Source: Fontisphaera persica (GTDB taxonomy: Bacteria; Verrucomicrobiota; Verrucomicrobiia; Limisphaerales; Fontisphaeraceae). From it: 64,000 nt of DNA. Positions 1 through 11,244 of the stretch are shown piece by piece. Both the position numbers and the translations under genes were made by a program. Below the pieces are notes generated by a model that saw only the letters and a program-made list of their open reading frames with translations, was not told where the DNA came from and made no database searches. The stretch spans positions 1,488,001-1,552,000 of the forward strand of contig NZ_CP116615.1 in assembly GCF_024832785.1 (NCBI RefSeq), read 5' to 3'. Position 1 is the first letter of the stretch, and each line of letters opens with the position of its first letter.

Positions 1-687
1 GCCGTAACTTTTGACGCGGGTGGCACGCTGCTCCGGCCTGCCGCGCCCGTGGGTGAGATTTATGCCCGTGTGGCAGATGCGTTTGGCTTGCGTGATGTCA
101 CGGCTGCGGAACTGGAGGAAAACTTCCAACGCGAATGGCGGCAAAAAGGAGAATTTGATTACACGCAGGACGCCTGGTTTGCCCTCGTGCGCCGCACCTT
201 TGGCCTGCACGCCGCACGGTTGCCTGACGCCTTTTATCCCGCCCTTTACGAGGAATTCGCCCGGGTGGAGTGCTGGCATTTGTTTGAGGATGTCCTCCCC
301 ACCCTCGATGAACTGGCCAGTCATGGCATCCCTCTCGGCGTGATTTCCAATTGGGACAACCGCCTGCGGACGCTGCTTGCTGCCTTCAAACTCACCGGCT
401 TTTTTGATGTCATCATTCCCTCCTGCGAGGTGGCCTTCCACAAGCCCAGCCCGGTGATTTATGAAGTCGCGGTGCGGCAGCTTGGACTGCCCCCGGAACA
501 AATCCTGCATGTCGGCGATCATTTTCTGGAAGACGTCGAAGGCGCCCGCTCGGCCGGCCTCCAGTCACTGCATTTGGTGCGCGGAGCCTTGCACAAAACG
601 GCCGGCCAGATTACCTCCCTCTTGGAGGTGCCCACGGTGGTCGAACTGGCCGGCGGGCATTTGCTCATTTCTGGATTAAACACCTGA
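1..687 (+). CDS. HAD-superfamily hydrolase (HAD-IA type), 5' partial
   Basis: The reading frame is open from the first base, so the start codon lies outside the window. Haloacid dehalogenase-like phosphatase. Motif I is visible at the edge (TFDAGGTL, nucleophile Asp of the DxGGT form), motif II is VISNWDN, and motifs III/IV are HKPSP and HVGDHFLEDVEGA. The helical cap lies between motifs I and II, which is the HAD-IA arrangement. The DAGGT variant with a SNWD motif II resembles the REG-2/HDHD3-like branch. These enzymes dephosphorylate small phosphometabolites in the cytosol; the substrate cannot be told from sequence. The next gene, sdhC, starts 168 bp downstream behind its own likely promoter, so co-transcription is not expected. 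Confidence 0.85.
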   Translation, partial: AVTFDAGGTLLRPAAPVGEIYARVADAFGLRDVTAAELEENFQREWRQKGEFDYTQDAWFALVRRTFGLHAARLPDAFYPALYEEFARVECWHLFEDVLPTLDELASHGIPLGVISNWDNRLRTLLAAFKLTGFFDVIIPSCEVAFHKPSPVIYEVAVRQLGLPPEQILHVGDHFLEDVEGARSAGLQSLHLVRGALHKTAGQITSLLEVPTVVELAGGHLLISGLNT

Positions 688-772
688 GCCCCCCTGCTCC
701 TGCTTCCGCCCAGCTTGTCCGAAGCCAGCGCAAAAGCTCAAGTATTAGATTTACTAATCCATTAAAACATGA

Positions 773-800
773 TTGACGATGTCAAGACTTTCTTTAATCT
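773..800 (+). promoter_or_regulatory. Candidate sigma70-type promoter for sdhCAB
   Basis: TTGACG (773-778) and TAATCT (795-800) are separated by 16 bp in the A+T-rich gap upstream of sdhC, about 55 bp before its ATG. This is a consensus match only; no transcription start is known. Confidence 0.4.
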
Positions 801-855
801 CTTGCGCCATATGTGCGCAGAGCGTCTGCGCCCTTCAATGACATAATTTTATTCC

Positions 856-1680
856 ATGAACTTGGTCTTGCGTATTTGGAATTCCTCGTTGGGGAAGAAA
901 TACCTGATGGCCCTCTCAGGGGTTGTTCTGGTGCTGTTTGTGATCGGCCACATGGTGGGCAATCTCCAGATTTTCCTGGGGCCGGAAGCCATCAATCGGT
1001 ATGCGCATTTCCTGCAAAGCAATGTGGAGTTGTTGTGGCCGGTGCGCCTTTTCCTGCTGACGATGGTGGTGTTGCACATCGTTTCGGCCATTCGCCTGAC
1101 CTTGGACAACCGGGCCGCCCGGCCCATGGAATATGCGCACGGGCAACCACCGTTTGCCGCCAGCCTCGCCTCGCGCACCATGTTGGTGGGAGGCCTTGTG
1201 GTGGCCAGCTTCATCGTATTTCATCTGCTTCACTACACCATCAAAATTGACTCCTTGAGTGTGGTTAAGACCAGCGCCCCGGCAACGGCGCTCAAGTTTC
1301 AGGATTTGAAGGAGATGCTTCCCACCGGCGAGACCCGTCCCGATGTATATGCCATGATGGTGGCGGGCTTTAGCAACCCGTGGATTTCTCTTTGCTACGC
1401 GATTGGCGTCGGCTTGCTGTGCTTCCATCTGAGCCACGGCATCGCCGCCATGTTCCAATCCCTTGGTTTTCGCAATCACGTGTACAGCCCGCTCATAGAA
1501 AAAGCCGCCAAAGTCATCGCCCTGGTGCTGGTGGTGGGCTATCTCTCCATCCCGGCGGCAGTGCTTTTGGGTCTTGGCAGGACTCATTTGGAAAAAGCCG
1601 TGGCACAGGCAGCCATGATTAAAAGCCTGCCGGCATCCAAAGCCGACCCCCAGAACCTCAAGGCCAACCCTTTGAAGTAA
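856..1680 (+). CDS. sdhC: Succinate dehydrogenase cytochrome b558 subunit
   Basis: Single large membrane anchor (274 aa) of the type B succinate:quinone oxidoreductase family. It binds two b haems and passes electrons from the SdhA/SdhB head to menaquinone in the inner membrane. Five hydrophobic segments are visible (about residues 15-35, 60-85, 110-135, 170-195, 215-240), with His residues suited to haem ligation in HMVGN, HFLQ, HIVSA, HLLHY and HLSHG. The N-terminal [15 protein letters not shown] stretch is typical of this family. The stop codon is followed after 1 bp by the sdhA ATG, so the order is sdhC-sdhA-sdhB. A single diheme anchor, rather than separate SdhC and SdhD, is the Bacteroidota/Verrucomicrobiota/Bacillus pattern. 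Confidence 0.93.
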   Translation: MNLVLRIWNSSLGKKYLMALSGVVLVLFVIGHMVGNLQIFLGPEAINRYAHFLQSNVELLWPVRLFLLTMVVLHIVSAIRLTLDNRAARPMEYAHGQPPFAASLASRTMLVGGLVVASFIVFHLLHYTIKIDSLSVVKTSAPATALKFQDLKEMLPTGETRPDVYAMMVAGFSNPWISLCYAIGVGLLCFHLSHGIAAMFQSLGFRNHVYSPLIEKAAKVIALVLVVGYLSIPAAVLLGLGRTHLEKAVAQAAMIKSLPASKADPQNLKANPLK

Positions 1681-1681
1681 C

Positions 1682-3598
<1,917 letters not shown>

Positions 3599-3621
3599 TT
3601 TTTCAACGGGACGATCGTTCT

Positions 3622-4395
3622 ATGAAAGTCAAACTCAAGGTTTGGAGGCAGAAAAACGGCAGCGCCCCCGGCGCCTTCGAGATTTACGAGACGCCGGAGT
3701 TGAACCCGAACATGTCTTTTCTGGAGATGATGGATGTGGTCAACGAGGACCTCACCCTCAAGGGTCAGGAGCCTATTGCTTTTGACCACGACTGCCGGGA
3801 GGGCATCTGCGGCACCTGTTCGCTGGTCATTAATGGCAAACCGCACGGGCCACATCGCGGTGTGGCCACCTGCCAGACCTACATGCGCAGCTTCAAAGAT
3901 GGCGATACCATCATCGTGGAGCCTTTTCGGGCCAAACCATTTCCCGTCATTAAAGACCTCATCGTCAACCGCAAGGCCTTTGACAAAATCATGCAGGCGG
4001 GCGGGTTCATCTCCGTCCGCACCGGCAGCGCGCCGGATGCCAACAGTATTCCAGTGCCCAAGGAAAATGCCGACCGCGCCATGGACGCAGCGGCCTGCAT
4101 TGGTTGCGGCGCGTGCGTGGCTGCCTGCAAAAACGCCAGCGCCATGCTTTTCGTGGCGGCCAAGGTCTCCCATCTGGGCCTCCTGCCACAAGGCCAGCCG
4201 GAACGCTGGCGGCGCGCCAAGGCCATGGTGGAGGCCATGGACGAAGCGGGATTTGGCGCCTGCACGGTGACCGGTTCTTGCGAAGCAGTTTGCCCGAAAA
4301 ACATCAGCCTGGATTTCATTGCCCGCCTGAACCGCGACTACGCCGTGGCCCTGCTCAAAGGCGACCCCCCCCAATCGGCCCAAGGCGCCGGCTAA
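3622..4395 (+). CDS. sdhB: Succinate dehydrogenase iron-sulfur subunit
   Basis: 257-aa electron-transfer subunit carrying the [2Fe-2S], [4Fe-4S] and [3Fe-4S] centres that link SdhA flavin to SdhC haem. The 2Fe-2S domain shows CREGICGTC plus a later Cys (GVATCQTY). The ferredoxin-like half shows [11 protein letters not shown] and, near the C-terminus, GSCEAVCPK. The frame is open further upstream (to 3391), but that extension overlaps sdhA and is not conserved-looking. The ATG at 3622, after the sdhA stop, gives the usual N-terminus ([10 protein letters not shown]) and length. The operon ends here; the next gene is convergent. Confidence 0.96.
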   Translation: MKVKLKVWRQKNGSAPGAFEIYETPELNPNMSFLEMMDVVNEDLTLKGQEPIAFDHDCREGICGTCSLVINGKPHGPHRGVATCQTYMRSFKDGDTIIVEPFRAKPFPVIKDLIVNRKAFDKIMQAGGFISVRTGSAPDANSIPVPKENADRAMDAAACIGCGACVAACKNASAMLFVAAKVSHLGLLPQGQPERWRRAKAMVEAMDEAGFGACTVTGSCEAVCPKNISLDFIARLNRDYAVALLKGDPPQSAQGAG

Positions 4396-4516
4396 GGTTT
4401 GCAACCTCCGGCTCCCTGAACGGCTGGTTGCGACCGGCGCCGACACGGAACCTCTCAGGCGCGTCCTTCAACAACGCGCGGGGAAGTCCACCTCCTTCGC
4501 GATGCCGCCCATCCTT

Positions 4517-6109
4517 TCAGGCCGCTGGCTGGGGGTTTCGCCATTCCCGGCCGTCCCGGGCCATCAATTCGTCGGCGGCCACGGGTCCCCAGGTGCCTGC
4601 CGCATAGAACTCCCGATTGGACAACGGGGCCGACCACGCTTCGCGAATGGGGTCCACCAGGCTCCAGGCCGCCTCCACTTCGTCGCTGCGGATAAACAAC
4701 GTGGCATCGCCCGCCAGCGCCTCCAACAACAGGCGCTCATACGCCTCGGGGGTGTAGGCCCCAAACTCCGTGTTGTAGCTGAAATGCATGCGCACCGGCC
4801 GCACCCGCAAACTGGAGCCGGGCACCTTGCCGTTGAAACGGAGGGAGATGCCTTCATGCGGCTGCAGCCGCAGGGTGATGGCGTTGACGTCCAGTTGCAG
4901 GCCGCATTGCGCGGCAAACAACACATTGGGAGCGGGACGAAACTGCACCCGCACCTCGCTGGCGCTCAAGGGCAGGCGCTTGCCACTGCGGACGTAAAAC
5001 GGCACGCCACTCCAGCGCCAGTTGTCAATCTGCAGCTTCAAGGCCATGTACGTCTCCACATTGGAGTCCGGGCGGACGCGCGGCTCCTGCCGGTAACCCG
5101 GCACCGGCTGGCCGTCAATAGTTCCCGCAAAATACTGGCCGCGCACTGCCTGCGTAGCGGCCTGCGCCGGAGTAATGGGACGGATGGACTTGAGCAGTTT
5201 GACCTTTTCATTGCGCACGGCTTCGCTTTCCAGCGTCACGGGCGGTTCCATGGCCACCAGCGCAAGCACCTGCAGCAAATGATTCTGACCAATATCCCGC
5301 AGGGCGCCGGCCTCTTCGTAAAAGCCGCCCCGGTCCCCTACGCCGTGCTGTTCGCTCACGGTGATTTGCACATGGTCCACCAGTTGCCGGTTCCAGAGCT
5401 GCTCAAAAATGGAGTTGCTGAACCGAAACATTAAAATGTTCTGCACGGTTTCCTTGCCGAGGTAATGGTCAATGCGGAAGATTTGCTGCTCGTCCACCAG
5501 CCGTAGAAGATGTTGATTCAAGGCCCGGGCGCTTTGCAAATCGTGGCCAAACGGCTTTTCCACCACCAGGCGCTGCCAGCCGGTTTGCTCGCCCAGCCGC
5601 TGCAACAAACCGGCGTCATGCAATTGCTGGCTAATCTCGCCAAACTGGCTGGGGGCCACCGCAAGGTAAAACAACAAATGCCGACGTAAATCCTCAGCCG
5701 GCGCCGCCTTCAGCATTTCCCGCAGGCGCTGGTAGGTGGCTGAATCATTGAAGTCGCCTTCGCAATAAAACACTCCTTCCGCAAACGCCTGCCACTTGTC
5801 GGCCGGAGGCGTGCCGGAGCGTGAAAACCGCTCCAGCGCGGCGCGCAACTCCGCGCGCCAGGTCTCATGAGTTTTGTGGCGGCGCGCCACGCCAATGACC
5901 TGAAAGGGCGCGGGCAGCATGCCTTCGGCAAACAAATGGTACAAAGCCGGGATTAATTTGCGCGCGGTCAAGTCGCCGCTGGCGCCGAAGATGACCACCG
6001 TGCAGGGCGTTACGGCTTTGCGACCGGCATCCAACTGACAATTAAAAACATCCTCGCTTACTGCTGTTAGCATAGGCTCTAAGGTTGTCCCTGAAGGATA
6101 AACATGCAA
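4517..6109 (-). CDS. zwf: Glucose-6-phosphate 1-dehydrogenase
   Basis: Oxidises glucose 6-phosphate to 6-phosphogluconolactone with NADP+, the first step of the oxidative pentose phosphate (or Entner-Doudoroff) route. The nucleotide-binding motif IFGASGDLTARKLIPALYHL lies near residue 44. The active-site signature RIDHYLGKETVQNILMFRF is intact, with Lys for substrate and Asp-His for catalysis, and the C-terminal alpha+beta domain follows. The frame is open to 6109, giving 530 aa; an internal ATG at 6073 (MLTAVSEDVF) would give 518 aa and is an equally good start. No 6-phosphogluconolactonase or gnd gene is adjacent. The upstream gene on the same strand is the hybrid kinase, 72 bp away. Confidence 0.96.
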   Translation of the reverse strand: MHVYPSGTTLEPMLTAVSEDVFNCQLDAGRKAVTPCTVVIFGASGDLTARKLIPALYHLFAEGMLPAPFQVIGVARRHKTHETWRAELRAALERFSRSGTPPADKWQAFAEGVFYCEGDFNDSATYQRLREMLKAAPAEDLRRHLLFYLAVAPSQFGEISQQLHDAGLLQRLGEQTGWQRLVVEKPFGHDLQSARALNQHLLRLVDEQQIFRIDHYLGKETVQNILMFRFSNSIFEQLWNRQLVDHVQITVSEQHGVGDRGGFYEEAGALRDIGQNHLLQVLALVAMEPPVTLESEAVRNEKVKLLKSIRPITPAQAATQAVRGQYFAGTIDGQPVPGYRQEPRVRPDSNVETYMALKLQIDNWRWSGVPFYVRSGKRLPLSASEVRVQFRPAPNVLFAAQCGLQLDVNAITLRLQPHEGISLRFNGKVPGSSLRVRPVRMHFSYNTEFGAYTPEAYERLLLEALAGDATLFIRSDEVEAAWSLVDPIREAWSAPLSNREFYAAGTWGPVAADELMARDGREWRNPQPAA

Positions 6110-6181
6110 ATCCAGCCGCGTCGGTGGTCTGGGGATTCACGCCGGCCGGTTTTGGCGGCGTACGGCCACCGTCCGCATGAT

Positions 6182-8956
6182 TCATGCTCCTGGCCGTGCC
6201 GGACCGGCCGCTGCCGCGCGGGGGCTGCACTCCGGGGGCAGCGGTTTTCCATCCAGACAAGCGCGCACGGCGCGTGCCAGCGTGGTGGGATGATACGGCT
6301 TGGCCAGAAAGTTGAACCCCTCGCGCAAGGTAAAGTCTTTGGAAAACAAATCCAGACTGTAACCACTGGAATAAATCACCTTCAGTGAAGGCTTCCGGCT
6401 TTGGAGACGCTCGGCCAGGACACGCCCGGAAATGCCCTCGGGCATCACCATGTCCGTGACGAGAATGTCCACCTGCCCCTGATGCTCATCCCACACCCGC
6501 AAGCCTTCCACGCCGTTGGAGGCGGTGAGCACTTTGTATCCATGAAACTCCAACACCGTGCGCACCAACTCCCGCAAAGCCGCCTCGTCCTCCACCACGA
6601 GGACAGTTTCATGCCCATCCAGGGTTTCCTCCCCCACAGCCGCTTCCGCACCCGCCGGTGGCGCGGCTGGCGCAAACGGCAGAAAAATATTAAAAGTAGT
6701 GCCCCGGCCCAGTTCACTTTCCACCTCAATCCACCCCTGATGTTGTTTCACAATGCCATAAACCATGGACAAACCGAGGCCGGTGCCTTTGCCCACTTCT
6801 TTGGTGGTGAAAAATGGCTCAAAAATACGATGGAGGATCGCTGGATCAATACCGGACCCGGTATCCTTGACACTCAAGCGGGCAAACTGCCCGGGCCGCG
6901 CATCCGGATGCCGCCGGCTGGCCTCGGGAGTGATGCTGACCACGGCCGTGGCAATCAGCACGTGGCCGCCCAGCGGCATGGCATCCCGCGCATTGACCAC
7001 CAGGTTCAAAATCACCTGTTCCATCATGCCGACATCCGCGACAATGGGGGGCAGATCCGGCGCGCATTGAAATTCCAACACCACATCCTCCCCCAACATC
7101 CGGTTGAGCATGCGGCCCATGTTTTGCACGGTTTCGTTCAAGTCCAGCGTTTTGGTCTGCATGACCTGGCGGCGGCTGAACGCCAATAGTTGGCGAACCA
7201 GGTTGGCGGCGCGTTCCGCCGCTCCGGCCACCTGCTTGAGCGACTCCAATTGAGGAGGAGGCAGGGAGGTCTTGCGTAAGAGGAGGGCCGTGTGCCCCTG
7301 AATAATGGTCAGAATGTTGTTGAAATCATGCGCCACTCCCGCCGCCAGCCGCCCCACAGCCTCCATTTTCTGGGACTGCCGCAATTGCTCCTCGAGACTG
7401 AGGCGCTCGGTAATATCATGATAAATAAACAACGTGCATGGCTCGGTGCCCAGGTTGATTAATTCGGCGGAAACCAGGGCCTTCCGGCTGCTGCCGTCCT
7501 TGCTGCGGAACTGGCAAAGCTCCTCCCGGAAGCGGCGCGCCTCCTGCAGCCGCTGGAAGAGTTTCAGGCGGTCCTGGGGTTTCTCCCACATCCCCAAATC
7601 CTGCATGGTGTGGCCAATCACTTCTTCACGCCGATAGCCAAACAATGCCAGAAAACTGTCGTTGACATCCACAAACTGCCCGCCCAACAGGGTGGTGATG
7701 CTGATCGCCTGCGGGCTGGCGCGGAAAGCTTTGCTGAACAGCTCCTCCGAACGCCGCAGCGCCTCCTCGGCCTGTTGCCGGTGGGTTACATCCAACACCA
7801 GTGAGGAAACCCCCACTACGCGCCCATCAATGGTAACCAGCGGCGTGTTGAACCACTCACAGATGATGGTGGCGCCGGTCTTGGTCCGGTTTTCATGCAC
7901 CACCCGTTTGCCCCCCCGCCCGGCCAGCAAATCCTCCCACAACCGCTTCACATTCTGCCGGGCGCTTTCAGGAAAAATTAAATCCGTGGCGTGCTTGCCT
8001 ATCGCCTCGCTTTCGGTGTAACCAAAAATCCGTTCGGCTGATGGATTCCAATTAATCGCCTGAAACTCCAAATTCCAGTCAATCACGCCCAGCGGCGTTT
8101 GCTGCACGTGCATAAGCAGCTTTTGCTGCGAATTACGCAAAGCTTCATCGGCCCGCTGCCGCTCAAGGTTTTCCTTGCGCAGCAATTCATTAGCCTGCAC
8201 CAGCGCGGCAGTGCGCTCGGCGACGCGCTGCTCCAATTCATCGCGCGCTTTTTGCAGCTCCTGTTCGCGTGCTTGTATCTGGGTAAGCATCCAATTAAAA
8301 CTCCCGACCAGATGCCCCAGATCATCATCGCTGCTTTTCATGACCCGCAGCGAGTAGTTCTGGTTGGCAGCCACTTCATTGGCCACCCGCGCCAGGTCCA
8401 AAATGGGTTGTGAAATCAACCGCTGAACCCGCAGTGCCACCAAGGCCACCAGAAGAGTTAATGCCCCCAAAACCCCTCCCAAAACCTTCCAGAACTCTGC
8501 TGATACACGAGCTGGCTCCCCTTTCAAGTACACCGTGCCCCGGCGCTCATTTTGAAACAAAATCGTCTCGGCTACCGCCACGCCATCCGGGTCAAACCAC
8601 ACCGACCCTCCCTGCGGCTGCGCCGGAAAATTGTAACCGTGAACATCACCGCGGGTGTAGGTGGCAAAGGGCCGCCCATCCTGGGCATAAAGCCGGGCGG
8701 CGATGAAGCGGCGATCCACCTTGAGGCTGTCCATCAAATCGCGCACAACGCCGGGGTCATCGGCCACCAGGGCCGCGATGCTGCTATTGCCGATGAAACG
8801 GGCGTGGGTTTGCAGTTGATGCACCAGGTCCGACCGTGCCTGGTTATTGAGATAGATGACCAACGCCACCGCCGCCAATAAAAGGGCGGCCACGCTGCTC
8901 AACGTGATGATCAGCGTCAACTTGCGCTGGATTGAGCTGCCACCCAAAGCAAACAT
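6182..8956 (-). CDS. Membrane hybrid histidine kinase (CHASE8-like, HAMP, two PAS, HisKA, HATPase, receiver)
   Basis: 924-aa sensor kinase. It has a TM helix near residues 14-36, a periplasmic CHASE8-like sensor (about 37-155), a second TM (157-178), and HAMP plus coiled coil (180-275). Two PAS domains follow (about 280-395 and 400-515), then a HisKA dimerisation helix with H-box [12 protein letters not shown] (phospho-His about 543). The ATPase has N-box [10 protein letters not shown] (Asn about 655), DTGSG, and G-box GTGLGLS. The C-terminal receiver has acceptor Asp about 835 (ILVTDMVMP) and the conserved Lys in AKPYHP. The HDFNN H-box is typical of hybrid kinases whose receiver is attached. 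The signal and the partner regulator are unknown: no response regulator gene is nearby. The C-terminal Ala/Pro tail looks unstructured. Confidence 0.93.
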   Translation of the reverse strand: MFALGGSSIQRKLTLIITLSSVAALLLAAVALVIYLNNQARSDLVHQLQTHARFIGNSSIAALVADDPGVVRDLMDSLKVDRRFIAARLYAQDGRPFATYTRGDVHGYNFPAQPQGGSVWFDPDGVAVAETILFQNERRGTVYLKGEPARVSAEFWKVLGGVLGALTLLVALVALRVQRLISQPILDLARVANEVAANQNYSLRVMKSSDDDLGHLVGSFNWMLTQIQAREQELQKARDELEQRVAERTAALVQANELLRKENLERQRADEALRNSQQKLLMHVQQTPLGVIDWNLEFQAINWNPSAERIFGYTESEAIGKHATDLIFPESARQNVKRLWEDLLAGRGGKRVVHENRTKTGATIICEWFNTPLVTIDGRVVGVSSLVLDVTHRQQAEEALRRSEELFSKAFRASPQAISITTLLGGQFVDVNDSFLALFGYRREEVIGHTMQDLGMWEKPQDRLKLFQRLQEARRFREELCQFRSKDGSSRKALVSAELINLGTEPCTLFIYHDITERLSLEEQLRQSQKMEAVGRLAAGVAHDFNNILTIIQGHTALLLRKTSLPPPQLESLKQVAGAAERAANLVRQLLAFSRRQVMQTKTLDLNETVQNMGRMLNRMLGEDVVLEFQCAPDLPPIVADVGMMEQVILNLVVNARDAMPLGGHVLIATAVVSITPEASRRHPDARPGQFARLSVKDTGSGIDPAILHRIFEPFFTTKEVGKGTGLGLSMVYGIVKQHQGWIEVESELGRGTTFNIFLPFAPAAPPAGAEAAVGEETLDGHETVLVVEDEAALRELVRTVLEFHGYKVLTASNGVEGLRVWDEHQGQVDILVTDMVMPEGISGRVLAERLQSRKPSLKVIYSSGYSLDLFSKDFTLREGFNFLAKPYHPTTLARAVRACLDGKPLPPECSPRAAAAGPARPGA

Positions 8957-9204
8957 GCCGTCAGCCTTTTGACCGGCGGTTCTGGCGCCAAGGTAAAGGA
9001 ATCACGGGGCTGACCATGCCCCAAACCCGCCGTAAAAGCAAGCCATCTCCCTCGTCCGGCTCTTGGAAATGTGCTCGTCCTCGGCACGGAACATTACATG
9101 CCGGCAAGACGGCCCTTCGCCTCATTCCTTGCCAGATGTCCTTGCCGTGCCCCCGGCTTTTCATTATTCTAAACTCAACCGGTTGGCTGTCCCGAGCAAT
9201 CATT

Positions 9205-9549
9205 ATGAATAAAACCATTTTTGAGAAAATTGCGGCCCGTGAGATTCCGGCGGATATTGTGTACGAAGATGACTTGGTGGTCGCCTTCAAGGACATCCAT
9301 CCCCAGGCCCCAACCCATGTTCTGCTGGTTCCACGCAAACCCATCCCGCGCATTAACGAGGCTACCACTGAAGACCAGGCCTTATTGGGACACCTCCTGC
9401 TAAAAGCGGCCGAGGTTGCGCGCCGTTTGGGGCTGGACCAACGCGGCTATCGGCTCGTCATCAACAACGGCGCTGAAGGCGGCGAATCGGTCCCCCATTT
9501 GCACTGCCACATTCTGGGCGGCCGCCACATGCGCTGGCCACCGGGCTAA
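9205..9549 (+). CDS. HIT-family (histidine triad) nucleotide hydrolase, HinT-like
   Basis: 114-aa purine nucleoside phosphoramidase-like protein. The histidine triad PHLHCHI (H-x-H-x-H) lies near residue 97. The early segment IFEKIAAREIPADIVYEDD and the central HVLLVPRKPI are typical of the HinT branch. The frame is open upstream to 8932, but the ATG at 9205 yields the canonical N-terminus MNKTIFEKI. The 248-bp gap to the divergent kinase gene holds nothing else I can identify. The hydrolase gene 14 bp downstream is probably co-transcribed, though with no obvious functional link. Confidence 0.93.
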   Translation: MNKTIFEKIAAREIPADIVYEDDLVVAFKDIHPQAPTHVLLVPRKPIPRINEATTEDQALLGHLLLKAAEVARRLGLDQRGYRLVINNGAEGGESVPHLHCHILGGRHMRWPPG

Positions 9550-9563
9550 GCCAGGACGCAGTT

Positions 9564-10619
9564 ATGCACAAGTTGCCTGCTTCGCCCTGGCCCGGACTGT
9601 TTCAGAAGGCCTTCGCCGTTTTAGGCCTTGGTTTTGGCCTGTTCATTGGCAGCGCCGCGCCTGCCTATCCAAATTTCTGGTTTAGTGACTCATCCCGTCT
9701 GGGACGTCCTTTTGCCAAAGACCCCAGTGTCATTCGGTTTGGCGGTCGCTATTTAATGTACTTTTCACTGCCTCCCTTCGCGCCGGAACAGGCTCCCGCC
9801 CCTGCTCCCCGCGGCTGGAGCGTGGGCATAGCCGAAAGCCCTGACCTGCGGCAATGGCGCAAGGTGGCTGAATTATGGCCGGAACAAGAATGTGACCAAA
9901 ATGGACTGTGCGCTCCAGCCGCCCGGGTGTGGGAAGGGCGGGTTCACCTGTTTTACCAAACCTACGGCAACGGGCCGCGCGATGCTTTATGTTATGCCGT
10001 TTCCCGGGATGGCATACATTTCCAGCGCCATCCCGAAAATCCAATCTTTCGCCCGACCGGCGATTGGAACAACGGTCGGGCCATTGATGCCGAACCCTTG
10101 ATTTGGCGCAATCAATGGTGGCTCTATTTCGCGACTCGCGACCCTTTCGGCCGTACTCAAATGCTGGGAGTTGCCACCGCCGACTTGCGCCGCCCCATAA
10201 GCCGCACCTCCTGGAAACAGCAAGGCAGCGGACCCCTCCTGCGGCCGGAATTGCCGTGGGAAACCCGCTGCATTGAGGCCCCTTCCATCATTATACGCGG
10301 CGAAACACTCGTCATGTTCTACGCCGGTGGATATAACAATGACCCTCAACAAATTGGGGTGGCCGTCAGCCAGGATGGGGTGCATTGGCAACGGCGGTTC
10401 ACCGAGCCTTTCCTCCCCCATGGACGGTCGGGCACATGGAACGAAAGTGAAAGCGGACATCCGGGCATTTTTGAAGATGACGATGGACGCACCTACCTCT
10501 TTTTCCAGGGCAATCCTGACCGCGGGCGCACGTGGATTCTTTCCGCAGTGGAAGTGGGCTGGGACAAGGAAGTCCCCCGCTTGCTGCGTCATTCCACCAA
10601 ATTTCCCCAAGTACCTTAG
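9564..10619 (+). CDS. Secreted five-bladed beta-propeller glycoside hydrolase (GH43/GH32-like)
   Basis: 351-aa exported protein with an N-terminal hydrophobic signal segment (about residues 16-34, ending near AAPAYP). The rest is WxxY/F-rich blade repeats typical of clan GH-F/GH-J enzymes. The three acidic positions expected of the fold are visible: AKDPSV (Asp about 53, base), IDAEP (Asp about 175, pKa-tuning) and CIEAPSI (Glu about 238, acid). Repeated phrases such as VGIAESPDLRQW and VAVSQDGVHW mark the blades. It probably removes arabinose, xylose, fructose or related terminal residues from glycans in the periplasm or outside. The exact family is uncertain because the motifs are shared by several propeller families. 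Start chosen at the first ATG ahead of the signal segment. Confidence 0.75.
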   Translation: MHKLPASPWPGLFQKAFAVLGLGFGLFIGSAAPAYPNFWFSDSSRLGRPFAKDPSVIRFGGRYLMYFSLPPFAPEQAPAPAPRGWSVGIAESPDLRQWRKVAELWPEQECDQNGLCAPAARVWEGRVHLFYQTYGNGPRDALCYAVSRDGIHFQRHPENPIFRPTGDWNNGRAIDAEPLIWRNQWWLYFATRDPFGRTQMLGVATADLRRPISRTSWKQQGSGPLLRPELPWETRCIEAPSIIIRGETLVMFYAGGYNNDPQQIGVAVSQDGVHWQRRFTEPFLPHGRSGTWNESESGHPGIFEDDDGRTYLFFQGNPDRGRTWILSAVEVGWDKEVPRLLRHSTKFPQVP

Positions 10620-10740
10620 GGTTATCGCTATATCCCCGTAGCCAGATGCCGCTGTCCCGCACTGTTCCCCCCAGGCATCCCCCCCGGCAGCCTCGAATAA
10701 ATTGGGTTTTATTTTGCCGCAATTTTGCCAAAGTAACTGC

Positions 10741-11244
10741 GTGATTAACGGCACTCAACAAAGCGAGCCTCCCCTTCAGCGACTGGACCCACGAGTAATC
10801 CGGTTGTGGCGGATTAGTCAGGCCATTAACGGCGCGTTTTGGTTGACGGGGGCACTGGTGGCCGCAGTGGTGCTTGCCTGGAATCGGGTTTTGTCTCCGC
10901 CACTGGCAATCCTCCTGGTGGCCTTGGTCTTTGCCTCGCGGGTCTTTTTGTTCTTATGGTATCCGCCCAAAGCCTACCAGCACTGGGGTTACCGGCTGGA
11001 TGGAATGGTGCTCGAAATTCACTTTGGCATCTGGTGGAAGACCATTCAATTGCTGCCCTTGTCCCGCCTGCAGCATGTGGATTTGCACGCGGGGCCGCTG
11101 GAGCGCGCCTTGGGTTTGGCCACTCTTACGCTTCACACCGCCGGCACCCATGATGCCGTACTGGTCATTCCAGGCTTGGACGCGGCGCAAGCCGCACGCC
11201 TGCGAGACGAATTAGTGGTCAAAGGAGGTGACGATGGCGTCTGA
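10741..11244 (+). CDS. bPH2-domain membrane protein, YdbS-like
   Basis: 167-aa protein with two adjacent hydrophobic helices (about residues 26-68) followed by a bacterial PH (bPH2) domain: WGYRLDGMVLEIHFGIWWKTIQLLPLSRLQHVDLHAGPLER and onward. This is the YdbS layout. The start is taken as GTG at 10741, giving MINGTQQSEPP; an in-frame TTG at 10702 is less likely. Its last 11 bp overlap the start of the larger partner, whose Shine-Dalgarno lies inside this gene. The pair therefore looks translationally coupled. In Bacillus, YdbS/YdbT homologues are accessory proteins of lantibiotic and stress resistance; the role here is unknown. Confidence 0.8.
   Translation: MINGTQQSEPPLQRLDPRVIRLWRISQAINGAFWLTGALVAAVVLAWNRVLSPPLAILLVALVFASRVFLFLWYPPKAYQHWGYRLDGMVLEIHFGIWWKTIQLLPLSRLQHVDLHAGPLERALGLATLTLHTAGTHDAVLVIPGLDAAQAARLRDELVVKGGDDGV
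11221..11228 (+). promoter_or_regulatory. Strong Shine-Dalgarno inside the upstream gene
   Basis: AAAGGAGG at 11221-11228 lies 5 bp before the ATG at 11234 and within the last codons of the upstream bPH2 gene. It fixes the start of the downstream gene at 11234 rather than the in-frame GTG at 11228, and it implies coupled translation. Confidence 0.7.
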